Assembly (NCBI GenBank): GCA_938036875.1
Contig: CALHVX010000015.1
Span: 1-64,000, forward strand
Direction of reading: 5' to 3'
Origin: an uncultured Pseudomonadales bacterium
Lineage (GTDB): Bacteria > Pseudomonadota > Gammaproteobacteria > Pseudomonadales > Azotimanducaceae
Length of the DNA stretch: 64,000 nucleotides
Translations under genes and position numbers: made by a program
Shown: positions 19,689 to 29,737 of the stretch, in pieces
How positions within the stretch are numbered: position 1 is the first letter of the stretch
Layout of the letters: each line of letters begins with the position of its first letter
The notes under the pieces: generated by a model
Seen by the model: only the letters and a program-made list of their open reading frames with translations
Database searches by the model: none
What the model was told of the DNA's origin: nothing

Positions 19689-20369
19689 TTAAACTCGAGG
19701 GCAGGCTGCTCTAGCTGCGGCTACAAAATCTTGCACTTGGCGCGCATCTTTGCGGCCTTTCACGCGTTTGCCGTCCACCAACCGCTCAACACCGCTGCTG
19801 GTATCCACCGCGTATGGCTGCAACTGTTCAATCGCGGCTTGCACGTTGCTTGCATCTAACCCACCGGCCAAGGCCCAAGGCATAGTCGGGCTTTGGGGCC
19901 AGTGCTTGAAGTCAATAACCGAGCCGGTACCACCGAACTGACCTTGCACCATTGCGTCCAGTAGAAACAGCGCTGCTGAGGCGTAACGTGCCTCAACCTG
20001 GGTTGGATCAAAATTCTCAGCAGCCGCAATGGCTTTGCAGTACGGCAAGCCAAAGCTTTCGCAATACTCTGGGGATTCCTCACCGTGAAACTGCAGCATG
20101 TCTAACTCCACTTCAGCCAGCACCTGGCGTACATAAGCGCTTGGCGCATCAACGAACAAACCAACCCGGCATATCTGTCCTGCCACTTCTGCTGCTATCT
20201 TGGCGGCTACATCCGGCGCCACGTAACGGGCACTGCGCTGGTAAAAATTCAGCCCAAGCGCGTCCGCGTTAGCCGCAACCACAGCTTGGGCATCCGTAAG
20301 GCTGGTAAGACCACATATCTTGATTAGCGTGACCGGCTCAACTGCCGGTGCGCTAGGACTCGCCGTCAT
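19689..20369 (-). CDS. trpF: phosphoribosylanthranilate isomerase TrpF
   Basis: TrpF carries out the Amadori rearrangement of phosphoribosylanthranilate. The 226-residue barrel has the catalytic Cys in IKICGLTSLTDA, the catalytic Asp in LFLLDAMVQGQFGGTG, LAGGLDASNV, and the phosphate loop VDTSSGVER. The leading 14 residues are poorly conserved, so the real start could be slightly later. It is placed between truA and trpB; trpE, trpG, trpD and trpC are not in this window. Confidence 0.97.
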   Translation of the reverse strand: MTASPSAPAVEPVTLIKICGLTSLTDAQAVVAANADALGLNFYQRSARYVAPDVAAKIAAEVAGQICRVGLFVDAPSAYVRQVLAEVELDMLQFHGEESPEYCESFGLPYCKAIAAAENFDPTQVEARYASAALFLLDAMVQGQFGGTGSVIDFKHWPQSPTMPWALAGGLDASNVQAAIEQLQPYAVDTSSGVERLVDGKRVKGRKDARQVQDFVAAARAACPRV

Positions 20370-20420
20370 AGTTCTTAACGTCTGGGTGAATCTGGAGTGT
20401 CGGCGCAGTCTACCCGAGCG

Positions 20421-21269
20421 CTAGGCTGGGGCCAATGGGCCAAGGCTACGCAACAAGGGCGGCGGCGGTCCTACCGGGAACTCATACCCCGGATAGCGCA
20501 CAGCCACCAGATACAGGCCCTGGGGGGGCGCCGTAGGGCCTAACGGCCGCCGATCGCGCTGCTGCAGCATCTCGCCTACCCATTGAGCGGACTTCTCCCC
20601 CGCACCAACGCGCTGTAAGGCGCCAGCAATATTGCGGACCATATGCAGCAAAAAAGCATTGGCAGCGATATCCAGCACAACCAGGCTACCATGCCGTTGG
20701 ACGCTAATCCGGTGCACTCGCCGATAGGCTGTTGGCGACTGGCACCCGGCGCCGCGAAAGCTCGTAAAATCGTGCTCACCGAGCAGCACCTGTGCCGCTC
20801 GGTGCATCTCATCCACCTGCAGCTCAACGCGATTAACCCAGCTTTGCTCACTAAGACCGGGTGCCTTGATCACCGCATCGCTATACAGAAACTGATAGCG
20901 TCTTTCTGAGGCGCTGAACCGAGCGTGGAACCCGGTATCTACCGCTTGCGCCCATTGCACGCCAATGGCACTGGGCAACATCGAATTAGCCCCTTGCAAC
21001 CAAGCCCGCATGGGGCGTTCTTGGGCCAGATCAAAGTGCACCACTTGATTGGTGGCGTGTACACCCGTATCCGTACGCCCTGCTGCTTGCACCGCGGTAG
21101 GCGCATTTGCAATTTGGCTGAGCACAGATTCCAAACTTTGCTGCACGCTAGGCTGACCTGACTGACGTTGCCAGCCACAAAAAGCGGTGCCGGTGTAGGC
21201 AATCCCCAACGCAATACGGTGGCCGCTCACAGGCTGTGCTGCCTGCTCAACGTCCACCGCATGTCTCAA
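20421..21269 (-). CDS. truA: tRNA pseudouridine(38-40) synthase TruA
   Basis: TruA converts uridines 38-40 in the anticodon arm to pseudouridine. The 282-residue protein has the catalytic aspartate in QAAGRTDTGVHA (about residue 65), RMAL-type core strands (GIAYTGTAFCGWQ), the SFRGAGCQS motif, and FLLHMVRNIAGAL. The start is given as TTG at 21269 without a clear Shine-Dalgarno; a GTG four codons later is an alternative. A hairpin lies between fimV and this gene. Confidence 0.96.
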   Translation of the reverse strand: MRHAVDVEQAAQPVSGHRIALGIAYTGTAFCGWQRQSGQPSVQQSLESVLSQIANAPTAVQAAGRTDTGVHATNQVVHFDLAQERPMRAWLQGANSMLPSAIGVQWAQAVDTGFHARFSASERRYQFLYSDAVIKAPGLSEQSWVNRVELQVDEMHRAAQVLLGEHDFTSFRGAGCQSPTAYRRVHRISVQRHGSLVVLDIAANAFLLHMVRNIAGALQRVGAGEKSAQWVGEMLQQRDRRPLGPTAPPQGLYLVAVRYPGYEFPVGPPPPLLRSLGPLAPA

Positions 21270-21279
21270 GGGGAACTAA

Positions 21280-21297
21280 CGCCAGCGAGTGCTGGCG
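21280..21297 (-). other. hairpin between fimV and truA
   Basis: CGCCAGC and GCTGGCG form a perfect 7-bp stem with a GAGT loop in the 38-bp gap. The minus-strand continuation is only weakly T-rich, so it is a possible attenuator that lowers truA expression relative to fimV. Confidence 0.45.
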
Positions 21298-21307
21298 CGC
21301 ATCGTTG

Positions 21308-23836
21308 CTAGATGTTTTCGAGCAGCTCGTTAGCTTGCCGCTGCTGGTCGTCGTTACCTTCAACCAAGACTTCACCCAGGATGTCACGTGCGCCGTCTTG
21401 ATCACCCATGTCAATATAGGCGCGGGCAAGGTCCAGCTTAGTGCTGGCGCTATCGCTGGAATCGCTGAAGTCAAATTCATCGTCGTCTAGGTCGGTATTG
21501 CTGAAATCGGTACCACTGGATTCTTCAGCACTGGCTGAGTCATCAAGCTGCGGTACGTCACTATCTGCATTGTCGGTAAGCTCAGGGACAACGTCTACCT
21601 CTGGGTCGAAATCCATCCCAAGATCGCCACCCAAGTCTTCAGTCAGCTCATCAAGCTCCGGTGTTGCCTCAGCCATGTCATCAAACTCAGTGGCCAAGTT
21701 GTCTAGACCCGCTGAATCAAGCTCGCTGCTCAGATCGTCAGTCAAGCTATCATCATCGAGCTCGAGCTGGAACTCATCCATACCCGCTTCGATATCCGCA
21801 ACCTCTTCCACTGCATCTGCCGCAACCTCTACGCCGACATCAGCATCCACACCCATATCAAGCTCATCACTCTCTAGACCCACCTTTAGCTCATTGGCTA
21901 CGGTCAAGATATCTGGGTCATCACAGCGCTGAGTCAACTCTTGCATGTGCTCGCCAAAGGCTTCTGAATCGTTGGTCTCAGAATACAATTGCAGCAACTT
22001 GCAACGGACGTCGTGGCGATCTGGATCTGCTTCAAGCGCGCCAAGCAGCAAGCTAATCGCTTGCGGGTAGCGGCCGTAAGCAATGTAGATATCGGCTTCG
22101 CCAATCACATCGCTGGTTTGACCTAGGTCATCACCAACCTCATCGTCTGCGGCCAGGTCAAAGTCATCTTCATCAATGTCGCTGCCATCTATCTCGGCAA
22201 GCTCACCAATGCTCTGCTCGTCTTCAAACTCTTCAGACATATCCTCGGTAAACACTTCTGTATCTGCATCGAGGTCATCAAGTCCGGGTTCGGCCACAGC
22301 AACGGCAGCACCCTGTGCGTCCATTGAAGGTTCGGTAACCGACTCGGTTAGGTCAGCTTGCTCATAGTAAGCTTCGTCTGCGGCGGCTGCTGCCGATTTA
22401 CGTCGACCGGCAAACAGTGCCCAGATCGCCATCAACAAGGCACCACCTATGGCGGTTAAGACAACCCAAGGCGCTTGCCACCAAGCTAAAGGTTCCGCGC
22501 TGGCTGGGTTTGCGCCCTGATTAGCAACGGCTTGTTTGTACTGCTCGCGAAGCGCTTCAACGCTTGCCTGCAACTCTGCAATTTCTTGGTCTTTCACTTC
22601 TAGCTGACGCTCTTTAACCGTTAGCTGGTTGGCAGCAAGTTCTGCCTCACGGTCTAGCTTGTAATTCAGCTCTTCAACTTCTCGAGAAAGTCGGTCTTGC
22701 TCTTCTGCAGAGGCGGCTAGAGACGTGCCAGCTGCTGCGGTATCTTTTGCACCCTGGGTGCTATCGCCATCACCCGCAACAATGCGAAGTTGGCCTTCAT
22801 TAGTAGCGGCAGGCTTGGTGTTGGAACCTGCGGCGGTAGCGTCGACCTGTGCTTTCAAGTCAGACCCACCATCGTCAGCAGCAACCGAGTTACTGCTTGG
22901 TAAGTTGCGGCCGGTGCGCCAAGCTTCATGCTCAGCGGCAACGCGGGCCTTGGCCTCAGCAACGCTCAGTTGCTGGGCTTCGTTGGTTGTAGGGGTACGT
23001 AGTACGTACCCTGCTTTCATCAGATTGACGTTGTCACGAATAAACGCCTTAGGATTTTTACGCTTCAGCGCCAGCATGTTCTGCTCAACGGATATATCGG
23101 TGGCAGGCAGCGTTTGCTGAGCAATATTCCAAAGCGTGTCGTTGCGCGTGGTCAAAATCTCGCCTTCACCACGTGCTTGCACCGGTGCAGCACTAGAAGC
23201 CGACGACGTGCGTGGCGCTGCAGTGCGTGAAGAGGTGCGTGGAGCGCTGCGTGCCGGTTCTGGGCGCGTGCTACGAGTTGGTGCTGTGCTTGCAGTGCTG
23301 CGCGCTGGCGCACTAACTGCAGGAGCCGCTGCCTGGGTAAAGGTCGGCGGATCAAGCAACAGGGTAAACTCTTTCAGCAAACGACCTGATGGCCATAGCA
23401 CTTCAACGATAAAGTTCAGATAAGGCTCAGAAATTGCTTGGCCACTACGCACTCGAATGACAGGCTGTCCTTTGCTATCGACGGCGACATCAAATTTCAG
23501 ATCCGTGAGGAAGAAGAATCTTTCGACCCCTACCCGCTCAAAATCTTCTGAAGACGCAAGAGATACCAAAATTTCTGATGACTCTAAACCGGATGCATCA
23601 ATCAACCCAATTTCTGCTCGTAGCTTTTCGTTCAGCGCTGAGTCTAGGTCAATCTCTCCAAGACCCAAGGCAGCTGCATAGCTTGCCTGCAAACTTAGCA
23701 GAGCGGCGAACAGGACTTTGCCCAATCTAGAAGACAGGCGTGGCATTAGGTTTTGCATAGCTAACCGATTAGAGGAGTTAGATGAAACCACATTGTGCAC
23801 AGGCACAAAGTGATGCTTGGGTGGTTCAACCTGCAT
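21308..23836 (-). CDS. fimV: FimV family motility/polarity protein
   Basis: FimV is an inner-membrane peptidoglycan-binding hub for type IV pili, twitching and polar organisation. The conserved N-terminus (LGLGEIDLDSALNEKLRAEI) follows a hydrophobic signal segment (KVLFAALLSLQASYA). A LysM domain begins NDTLWNIAQQTLP. Then come an Ala/Ser/Thr linker, a coiled coil with many Glu/Gln, one membrane helix (WVVLTAIGGALLMAIWALF), a very acidic cytoplasmic region and the C-terminal FimV domain (KLDLARAYIDMGDQDGARDIL). I choose the ATG at 23836 (842 residues) because AGAGGT precedes it by 6-7 nt. The ATG at 23758 gives a more typical short signal peptide but has no Shine-Dalgarno. The frame stays open to 24064. 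Confidence 0.9.
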   Translation of the reverse strand: MQVEPPKHHFVPVHNVVSSNSSNRLAMQNLMPRLSSRLGKVLFAALLSLQASYAAALGLGEIDLDSALNEKLRAEIGLIDASGLESSEILVSLASSEDFERVGVERFFFLTDLKFDVAVDSKGQPVIRVRSGQAISEPYLNFIVEVLWPSGRLLKEFTLLLDPPTFTQAAAPAVSAPARSTASTAPTRSTRPEPARSAPRTSSRTAAPRTSSASSAAPVQARGEGEILTTRNDTLWNIAQQTLPATDISVEQNMLALKRKNPKAFIRDNVNLMKAGYVLRTPTTNEAQQLSVAEAKARVAAEHEAWRTGRNLPSSNSVAADDGGSDLKAQVDATAAGSNTKPAATNEGQLRIVAGDGDSTQGAKDTAAAGTSLAASAEEQDRLSREVEELNYKLDREAELAANQLTVKERQLEVKDQEIAELQASVEALREQYKQAVANQGANPASAEPLAWWQAPWVVLTAIGGALLMAIWALFAGRRKSAAAAADEAYYEQADLTESVTEPSMDAQGAAVAVAEPGLDDLDADTEVFTEDMSEEFEDEQSIGELAEIDGSDIDEDDFDLAADDEVGDDLGQTSDVIGEADIYIAYGRYPQAISLLLGALEADPDRHDVRCKLLQLYSETNDSEAFGEHMQELTQRCDDPDILTVANELKVGLESDELDMGVDADVGVEVAADAVEEVADIEAGMDEFQLELDDDSLTDDLSSELDSAGLDNLATEFDDMAEATPELDELTEDLGGDLGMDFDPEVDVVPELTDNADSDVPQLDDSASAEESSGTDFSNTDLDDDEFDFSDSSDSASTKLDLARAYIDMGDQDGARDILGEVLVEGNDDQQRQANELLENI

Positions 23837-24400
23837 AGGCTTACCTCTGTTGGAGCCAGCGACCTGGCGTCGACGTGTTGAATCGGCAGGATTAAGCAGA
23901 CCGCCAATAGCCCCGATTCCGACACGCAAGGCGCGGATGATATACGTACCGGAAGGGAACGCAATCTGGGGTTCGGGTAAGCCTGATTTCCGGGCAACCC
24001 GCGTTGACCGAAGTGATAGTCTGACGCGCCGGCGTCGTGCTTGGGCAATCCTTTGCATGTTCAATACGTCCGTTTAACCTATGGCGGTAATTCGTCAATG
24101 TCCTTTGCAGCTACAACTCGCGTTGCGATTCGGCTCACTCTAAGAGTTCGCTTTGGGCGCAAACGCGTTTGCAGCGCTCACAACCAGCAATGCGTTAGCT
24201 GTTAGCTTGCGGGAACAAGATAAACTAGAACCAGGCTACAAAATTTGCCGCAAGTATCACTTTGGATATCCCGTCAGATATCCGTCGGTAAGTAATTATG
24301 GCAGGTTCCCAGCCAATGGACAGATTTCCCCGGCACTTTCCATCGATCAAATCACAAGTTGATCGACCTTAACGCCCGAGCGGTAGCGCAACTTGGTTGC
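23837..24400. other. asd-fimV intergenic region
   Basis: The stretch between the chosen fimV start and asd holds the fimV leader. The fimV frame remains open upstream to 24064 but encodes an Arg-rich, unconserved sequence. An 8-bp inverted repeat (TCGATCAA, 24343-24350; TTGATCGA, 24359-24366) lies 35 bp past the asd stop, without a T-run. I see no other gene here. Confidence 0.55.
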
Positions 24401-25417
24401 TTACAGCAGGGGCAAAAGCTGCTCGGCGATCTGCACACTGTTCAAGGCGGCACCTTTACGCACATTATCTGACACTACCCACAGGTTAATAGCGCATTTA
24501 TTGTCTAGATCGTGCCGTAATCGCCCAACAAACACCGGATCCTCTCCCGCTGCGTGCTCTACCGGCGTAGGAAATTCAGCTTCTTCACAAAACACCACCC
24601 CTGGGGCTTGCTGGAGCCAATGTCGCACATCCGCTAGATCCACTTCGGCATCTAACTCAACGTGTACCGCCTCGCTGTGCCCGAAGAACACGGGGATGCG
24701 CACGCAAGTGGGGTTCACCTCGATACTCTCATCGGCAAATATCTTGCGAGTCTCCCACACCATCTTCATCTCTTCTTTGGTGTAGCCATTGTCTTGGAAT
24801 TTGTCGATCTGAGGCACCGCATTGAACGCAATCTGGCGAGGAATGGCATTCACTTCGATGGGCTTGGTGTTTAGCAGGTTGGCCGTTTGGCCAGCTAACT
24901 CGTTAACCCCTTTGGCACCGGCACCAGAGACCGCCTGATAAGTTGCCACGTTTATTCGGCGAATGCCTAGGTGGGCACGAATCGGATTCAACGCAACCAA
25001 CATCTGGATCGTGGAGCAGTTGGGATTCGCAATAATGTTCCTATCTGTGTATTGCGCGATGCACTCAGGATTCACTTCCGGCACGACCAAGGGCACATCA
25101 TCGTCGTAGCGAAAATGTGAGGTGTTGTCGATAACAACACAACCTGCGGCCGCAGCCTGCGGTGCGTACTCCGCGGACAAATCACCGCCTGCTGAAAACA
25201 AACCAATCTGGGCCTGACGAAAGTCAAACTCATCCAGCCGCTTTACCTGATGGCTCTTGCCATTGAATTGAATACGCTTGCCCGCTGAGCGCTCGCTCGC
25301 CAGCAAAAACAATTCATCTACCGGGAACTTCCGCTGCTCCAGGATCTCAATCAAGGCTTCGCCAACCGCCCCCGTCGCTCCAACAACCGCAACATTAACT
25401 GGCTTACTCATAGACAC
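24401..25417 (-). CDS. asd: aspartate-semialdehyde dehydrogenase
   Basis: Asd reduces beta-aspartyl phosphate to aspartate semialdehyde, the branch point to Lys/diaminopimelate, Met and Thr. The 338-residue protein has the NADP-binding VVGATGAVGEALIEIL, the nucleophile Cys134 in ANPNCSTIQM, and the catalytic His in a VRIPVFFGHSEAVHVE context. The first codon is GTG at 25417; the ATG two codons later (25411) is equally plausible. The sequence is of the P. aeruginosa Asd2-like class beside leuB, as the context also shows. Confidence 0.97.
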   Translation of the reverse strand: MSMSKPVNVAVVGATGAVGEALIEILEQRKFPVDELFLLASERSAGKRIQFNGKSHQVKRLDEFDFRQAQIGLFSAGGDLSAEYAPQAAAAGCVVIDNTSHFRYDDDVPLVVPEVNPECIAQYTDRNIIANPNCSTIQMLVALNPIRAHLGIRRINVATYQAVSGAGAKGVNELAGQTANLLNTKPIEVNAIPRQIAFNAVPQIDKFQDNGYTKEEMKMVWETRKIFADESIEVNPTCVRIPVFFGHSEAVHVELDAEVDLADVRHWLQQAPGVVFCEEAEFPTPVEHAAGEDPVFVGRLRHDLDNKCAINLWVVSDNVRKGAALNSVQIAEQLLPLL

Positions 25418-25449
25418 GCACTACCTACTAAAAAACGAATCAAAAAAAT

Positions 25450-26538
25450 CTAAAGCCGGGCCAGCGCTTCCAGAACTGCTGCACCCATGGCTTTGGTACC
25501 CACCAACTGCTGTGTTGAATCCGATGCATCGGCAATATCAGAAGTTCGATAGCCATCGGCCAACACTTGAGCAATCGCATTGTCGATATCAGTGGCGGCC
25601 CCAGCTGCGCCCAAGCTGTAACGAAACATCATCGCCACCGAGGCAATGGTTGCCAGCGGGTTGGCCTTATCCTGACCGGCAATATCCGGAGCGGAACCGT
25701 GCACCGGTTCGTACAAGCCTTTGTTCTGACTATCTAACGAAGCTGATGGCAGCATGCCGAGAGAACCGGTGAGCATAGCGGCCACATCGCTGAGAATGTC
25801 ACCAAACATGTTGCCGGTCACAATCACATCAAATTGCTTGGGCTCGCGGACCAACTGCATGGCGGCGTTGTCCACGTACATGTGAGACAGCTCCACATCT
25901 GGGTAGTCTTTGTGGACCTCAATAACCACTTCTCGCCACAGCCGGGTTGTTTCGAGTACGTTGGCTTTATCAACCGAGCAAACTCTGGAGTTGCGTTGTC
26001 GAGCCGCCGCAAAGGCCACCTCAGCAATGCGCACAATCTCGTGCTCGGAGTAGGTATAGGTATTCACCCCAACTCGTTCATTGTTGACCACCGACACGCC
26101 ACGTGGCTCACCAAAATAGATGCCGCCGGTCAGCTCGCGCAGAATGAGGATATCGAGCCCGGCAACCAACTCAGGCTTCAATGAAGACGCGGCCGCTAAT
26201 GCAGGGAAGGTCTGGGCAGGACGAAAATTCGCAAAGAGCTCCAAGCCGCTACGCAAGCCCAGAAGGCCTTTCTCAGGCCGCTTGTCTGAGGGCAGATCAT
26301 CCCAATTGGGCCCGCCAACGGCGCCCATCAATATGGCATCAGCGGCTTTTGCTGCCTGCAGCGTGGCCGCAGGTAACGGATCGCCGGTAGCGTCAATTGC
26401 TACGCCACCGAGCAGCGCATCCGAACGTTCAAGCGTCAAGTTATGGCGCTTGGCCGCCGCTTGTGCCACCAACCAAGCTGGCTCCACCACCTCGGGCCCA
26501 ATGCCATCTCCCGGCAACAACAAAATTTTGTGACTCAT
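25450..26538 (-). CDS. leuB: 3-isopropylmalate dehydrogenase
   Basis: LeuB oxidatively decarboxylates 3-isopropylmalate in leucine synthesis. The 362-residue protein has [11 protein letters not shown] at the N-terminus, the substrate loop [17 protein letters not shown], the NDIFGDILSD-type metal motif ([16 protein letters not shown]), and the cofactor-binding [17 protein letters not shown]. The ATG at 26538 has AAAGGA upstream. It follows leuD after 45 bp in a leuC-leuD-leuB-asd series. Confidence 0.98.
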   Translation of the reverse strand: MSHKILLLPGDGIGPEVVEPAWLVAQAAAKRHNLTLERSDALLGGVAIDATGDPLPAATLQAAKAADAILMGAVGGPNWDDLPSDKRPEKGLLGLRSGLELFANFRPAQTFPALAAASSLKPELVAGLDILILRELTGGIYFGEPRGVSVVNNERVGVNTYTYSEHEIVRIAEVAFAAARQRNSRVCSVDKANVLETTRLWREVVIEVHKDYPDVELSHMYVDNAAMQLVREPKQFDVIVTGNMFGDILSDVAAMLTGSLGMLPSASLDSQNKGLYEPVHGSAPDIAGQDKANPLATIASVAMMFRYSLGAAGAATDIDNAIAQVLADGYRTSDIADASDSTQQLVGTKAMGAAVLEALARL

Positions 26539-26583
26539 AGGTATCCTTTCAATTCTAAGCAGACCATTTTCAGGCGGTGTAAT

Positions 26584-27228
26584 TTAGTGCTGGCCAAAGT
26601 TCCAAGGCTGACGCTGACGATGCTTAGCCTCAAACGCTTTAATCTCATCGGCGTGCACTAAGGACAGAGAAATATCGTCCAACCCCTGCAACATTTTTTC
26701 GCGACGATGCGAATCCAAGCTGAAGCCAAGGCTTTTGCCCTGGGCATGCCGAACTTCGTTTTTATGCAGATCAACCGTGAGCTCTAGTGGCTGTGGGCCC
26801 GTTGCTAACTCAAATAGCCGATCGATCTCTTGTGCCGGTAGCACCACGGGTAGCAAACCGTTCTTGAAGCAGTTGTTGAAGAAGATGTCGGCAAAGCTCG
26901 GTGCCAGCACCGCGCGAAAGCCGTACTCCAACAACGCCCAAACCGCGTGCTCACGCGATGAGCCGCAACCAAAGTTGTCACGCGCCAGCAGCACCTGAGC
27001 ACCCTGATAGCGCGGCTCGTTCAACACAAACTCATGGTTAATCCGGCGCTCGTTTTGGGTCATACCCATGTCACCTTCGTCTAGGTAACGCCAGCCATCA
27101 AACAGGTTATCGCCAAACCCAGTGCGGCGGATTGATTTCAAAAACTGCTTGGGGATAATTTGGTCGGTATCTACGTTGGCGCGATCTAGCGGTGCAACGG
27201 TACCGGTGACTTGCTCAAATGATTGCAT
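26584..27228 (-). CDS. leuD: 3-isopropylmalate dehydratase small subunit
   Basis: LeuD is the swivelling domain subunit of isopropylmalate isomerase. At 214 residues it matches the family. Visible motifs are [38 protein letters not shown], and [22 protein letters not shown] precedes the ATG at 27228. It sits 9 bp after leuC, consistent with a heterodimer made from one message. Confidence 0.98.
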   Translation of the reverse strand: MQSFEQVTGTVAPLDRANVDTDQIIPKQFLKSIRRTGFGDNLFDGWRYLDEGDMGMTQNERRINHEFVLNEPRYQGAQVLLARDNFGCGSSREHAVWALLEYGFRAVLAPSFADIFFNNCFKNGLLPVVLPAQEIDRLFELATGPQPLELTVDLHKNEVRHAQGKSLGFSLDSHRREKMLQGLDDISLSLVHADEIKAFEAKHRQRQPWNFGQH

Positions 27229-27237
27229 CTTATTTCC

Positions 27238-28650
27238 TTAAACCCAGTCACGAACGTCAACAAAACGACCAGCAATGGCGGCGGCGGCGGCCATCGCGGG
27301 GCTCACCAAGTGTGTGCGGCCACCGTAACCCTGGCGCCCTTCAAAGTTTCGGTTCGATGTGGCAGCGCAGTGTTCGCCCGCTTGCAACCGATCCGGATTC
27401 ATTGCCAAGCACATGGAGCACCCGGCCGCTCGCCACTCAAAGCCTGCATCAACAAATATTTGCGCAAGCCCTTCTGCTTCGGCCTGTGCTTTGACCAAAC
27501 CACTGCCTGGCACTATCAACACCTGCTTCACGTTTTTTGCCTTCTTCTTGCCAGCAACCACCGCCGCTGCCGCGCGCAGGTCTTCAATTCTGGCGTTGGT
27601 GCACGAGCCAATAAACACCCGATCGAGTGCAATATCGGTGATCGGCTGATCGGCTGCTAAACCCATATATTCCAGCGCACGCTGCCAGCCATCCGCGTCG
27701 TTATCGTTGGTCGCATTGGCCGGGTTCGGTGTGCTGCTGTCAATTCCCACCACCATTTCCGGCGAGGTTCCCCAACTCACTTGGGGGGCCAATTGGCTTG
27801 CATCTATTTCAAGCAAGGTATCAAAGTGCGCGTCGGAATCAGAAACTAGGTCTCGCCAAGCCTTCTCCGCTTCATCCCACTGAGCACCAACCGGTGCCAT
27901 CGGTCGTCCATGAACATACTCAAGGGTGGTGTCATCCACCGCAACCAGCCCAGCACGAGCGCCTGCCTCGATGGACATGTTGCACATGGTCATGCGCCCT
28001 TCCATGGACAGCTCGCGAATGGCGCTACCCCTGTACTCCATGGTGTGACCGGTGGCACCTGCGGTACCCGTCTTGCCAATGATCCCCAAAATCAGATCTT
28101 TAGCCGAAACCCCGGCACTTAAGCTACCTGTTGCCTCAACTCGAAAGTTCAACGCTTTGCTTTGAGCCAGACACTGGGTTGCCAACACGTGCTCAACTTC
28201 TGAGGTACCGATGCCTTGAGCTAACGCAGCGAAGGCACCATGGGTGGAGGTGTGAGAATCACCACAGACAATAGTCATTCCTGGCAAGGTGGCACCCTGC
28301 TCCGGCCCGACCACGTGCACTATGCCTTGCCGAACGTCATTGATATCAAACTGGGTGATGCCGTGTTCACGGCAGTTATTGTCAAGCGTGACCACCTGCT
28401 CTTTGGCAACCAGATCGGTGATGCCCGCAATGCCTTGCTCGCGCCCTTGTGTTGGTACGTTGTGATCTGGCGTTGCCAGGTTGGCATCGATACGCCAGGG
28501 CTTGCGACCAGCCAAAGCTAGCCCTTCAAACGCTTGGGGTGAGGTGACCTCGTGCAGCAACTGCTTATCAATATAGAGCAGGGTTTGGCCATCACTGCGG
28601 GTGGTGACGCTGTGGGCGTCCCAAATTTTGTCGTAAAGCGTTTTTGACAT
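27238..28650 (-). CDS. leuC: 3-isopropylmalate dehydratase large subunit
   Basis: LeuC carries the 4Fe-4S cluster that isomerises 2- to 3-isopropylmalate. The 470-residue protein shows [17 protein letters not shown]-type sequence ([20 protein letters not shown]), the cluster cysteines in [14 protein letters not shown] and [12 protein letters not shown], and a C-terminal [21 protein letters not shown]. It is the first gene of the leu operon and is transcribed divergently from a LysR regulator with a 205-bp gap that contains a candidate operator. Confidence 0.98.
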   Translation of the reverse strand: MSKTLYDKIWDAHSVTTRSDGQTLLYIDKQLLHEVTSPQAFEGLALAGRKPWRIDANLATPDHNVPTQGREQGIAGITDLVAKEQVVTLDNNCREHGITQFDINDVRQGIVHVVGPEQGATLPGMTIVCGDSHTSTHGAFAALAQGIGTSEVEHVLATQCLAQSKALNFRVEATGSLSAGVSAKDLILGIIGKTGTAGATGHTMEYRGSAIRELSMEGRMTMCNMSIEAGARAGLVAVDDTTLEYVHGRPMAPVGAQWDEAEKAWRDLVSDSDAHFDTLLEIDASQLAPQVSWGTSPEMVVGIDSSTPNPANATNDNDADGWQRALEYMGLAADQPITDIALDRVFIGSCTNARIEDLRAAAAVVAGKKKAKNVKQVLIVPGSGLVKAQAEAEGLAQIFVDAGFEWRAAGCSMCLAMNPDRLQAGEHCAATSNRNFEGRQGYGGRTHLVSPAMAAAAAIAGRFVDVRDWV

Positions 28651-28774
28651 TAGTGCCTCGCTAGCGCTGAAAACCGACTCAGCGGCAGTTCATCTCTGGG
28701 TTTTTCTAGTGGTACCTCTACATGTTATGTGGGGACGGTATATAAAACAAATTCATTATTATTATACAATGGAT

Positions 28775-28805
28775 AGCCAATGGTTATAATAACTTCGGAT
28801 TGGCT
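28775..28805. promoter_or_regulatory. candidate LysR operator between leuC and the LysR gene
   Basis: AGCCAAT (28775-28781) and ATTGGCT (28799-28805) form a perfect 7-bp inverted repeat with a 17-bp AT-rich spacer, 50 bp before the LysR start and within the divergent leuC region. Size and position suit a LysR-family activation site; binding is inferred. Confidence 0.5.
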
Positions 28806-28855
28806 GACAACCTAGGCAGCCACCATCACCCGTTGCCACTGAGCCTGAGAATCTT

Positions 28856-29728
28856 ATGAACAAACCTGAGCTAGAGGCCTTTACCCAAATTGCCGAGTTG
28901 GGCTCATTTAGCGCAGCAGCCACCCAGCTACACCTCACCCAGCCCGCAATCAGCAAACGTATTGCCAGCCTTGAAAACACCCTCGGTAGCCCACTGTTCG
29001 ACCGACTAGGTAAACGCATACTGCTGACCCCTGCCGGAGAGCGGCTGCTGCCCCAAGCCCAACATATCTTGCTGGCGATGGCGGATGCCGCCCACGCAGT
29101 AACCAACCTGCACCATCACACCATGGGTGAGCTACGCCTAGCCACGTCACACCACATTGGGCTTCACCGACTCGCCCCGGTGTTACGCCGCTTTAACCAA
29201 GACTTCGCACAGGTCACCTTAGCCATTCGGTTTGAAGATTCTGAAGCCGCCTACGAACTGGTGCGCCAAGCGGCAGTAGAGCTTGCGGTGGTGACGTTAA
29301 ACCCGGATGGTGATGATGAGTTGCAACGACGCCAGCTGTGGCGTGACCCACTGGTCTTTATTGCAGCCAGCGATCATGCATTAGCACAACGCCGCAGGGT
29401 CAGCCTTGCAGAGCTGGCTGAGCAAGCCTGCATTATGCCCGGGCTTGATACCTACACCGGTAGAATTGCCGATGCACTGTTTCGCAGCGAAGGTCTACCC
29501 TTAAAGCCGGCCTTGGCCACCAACTACCTGGAGACGATCGGAATGTTGGTGAGTACCGGCATCGGTTGGAGCCTTCTGCCTAAGTCCATGCTGGTACCAA
29601 ACCTAAAAGAGCTGCCAGTGCCAGTCACCCTAGAACGACAGTTGGGTGTTGTCACCCATCCCCAACGTACCTTGTCGAATGCAGCACTGGCATTCTTAGC
29701 TACCTTAGAAACAGTGACAACCGCTTAG
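28856..29728 (+). CDS. LysR-family transcriptional regulator
   Basis: The 290-residue protein has an N-terminal winged HTH (ELEAFTQIAELGSFSAAATQLHLTQPAISKRIASLE, residues 5-40) typical of LysR regulators, and a C-terminal periplasmic-binding-type effector domain. Being divergent from leuC, it is a likely regulator of the leu operon, perhaps sensing a leucine-pathway intermediate; that is inference from position. It is not the LeuO protein by any motif I can recognise. Its 3' end is 9 bp from the convergent aroC. Confidence 0.93.
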   Translation: MNKPELEAFTQIAELGSFSAAATQLHLTQPAISKRIASLENTLGSPLFDRLGKRILLTPAGERLLPQAQHILLAMADAAHAVTNLHHHTMGELRLATSHHIGLHRLAPVLRRFNQDFAQVTLAIRFEDSEAAYELVRQAAVELAVVTLNPDGDDELQRRQLWRDPLVFIAASDHALAQRRRVSLAELAEQACIMPGLDTYTGRIADALFRSEGLPLKPALATNYLETIGMLVSTGIGWSLLPKSMLVPNLKELPVPVTLERQLGVVTHPQRTLSNAALAFLATLETVTTA

Positions 29729-29737
29729 CAACAAGCC

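Noticed and set aside
23837-24098. Three overlapping minus-strand frames upstream of fimV as separate genes
   Set aside because: They overlap each other in different frames, are Arg-rich and have no good starts; treated as fimV leader.
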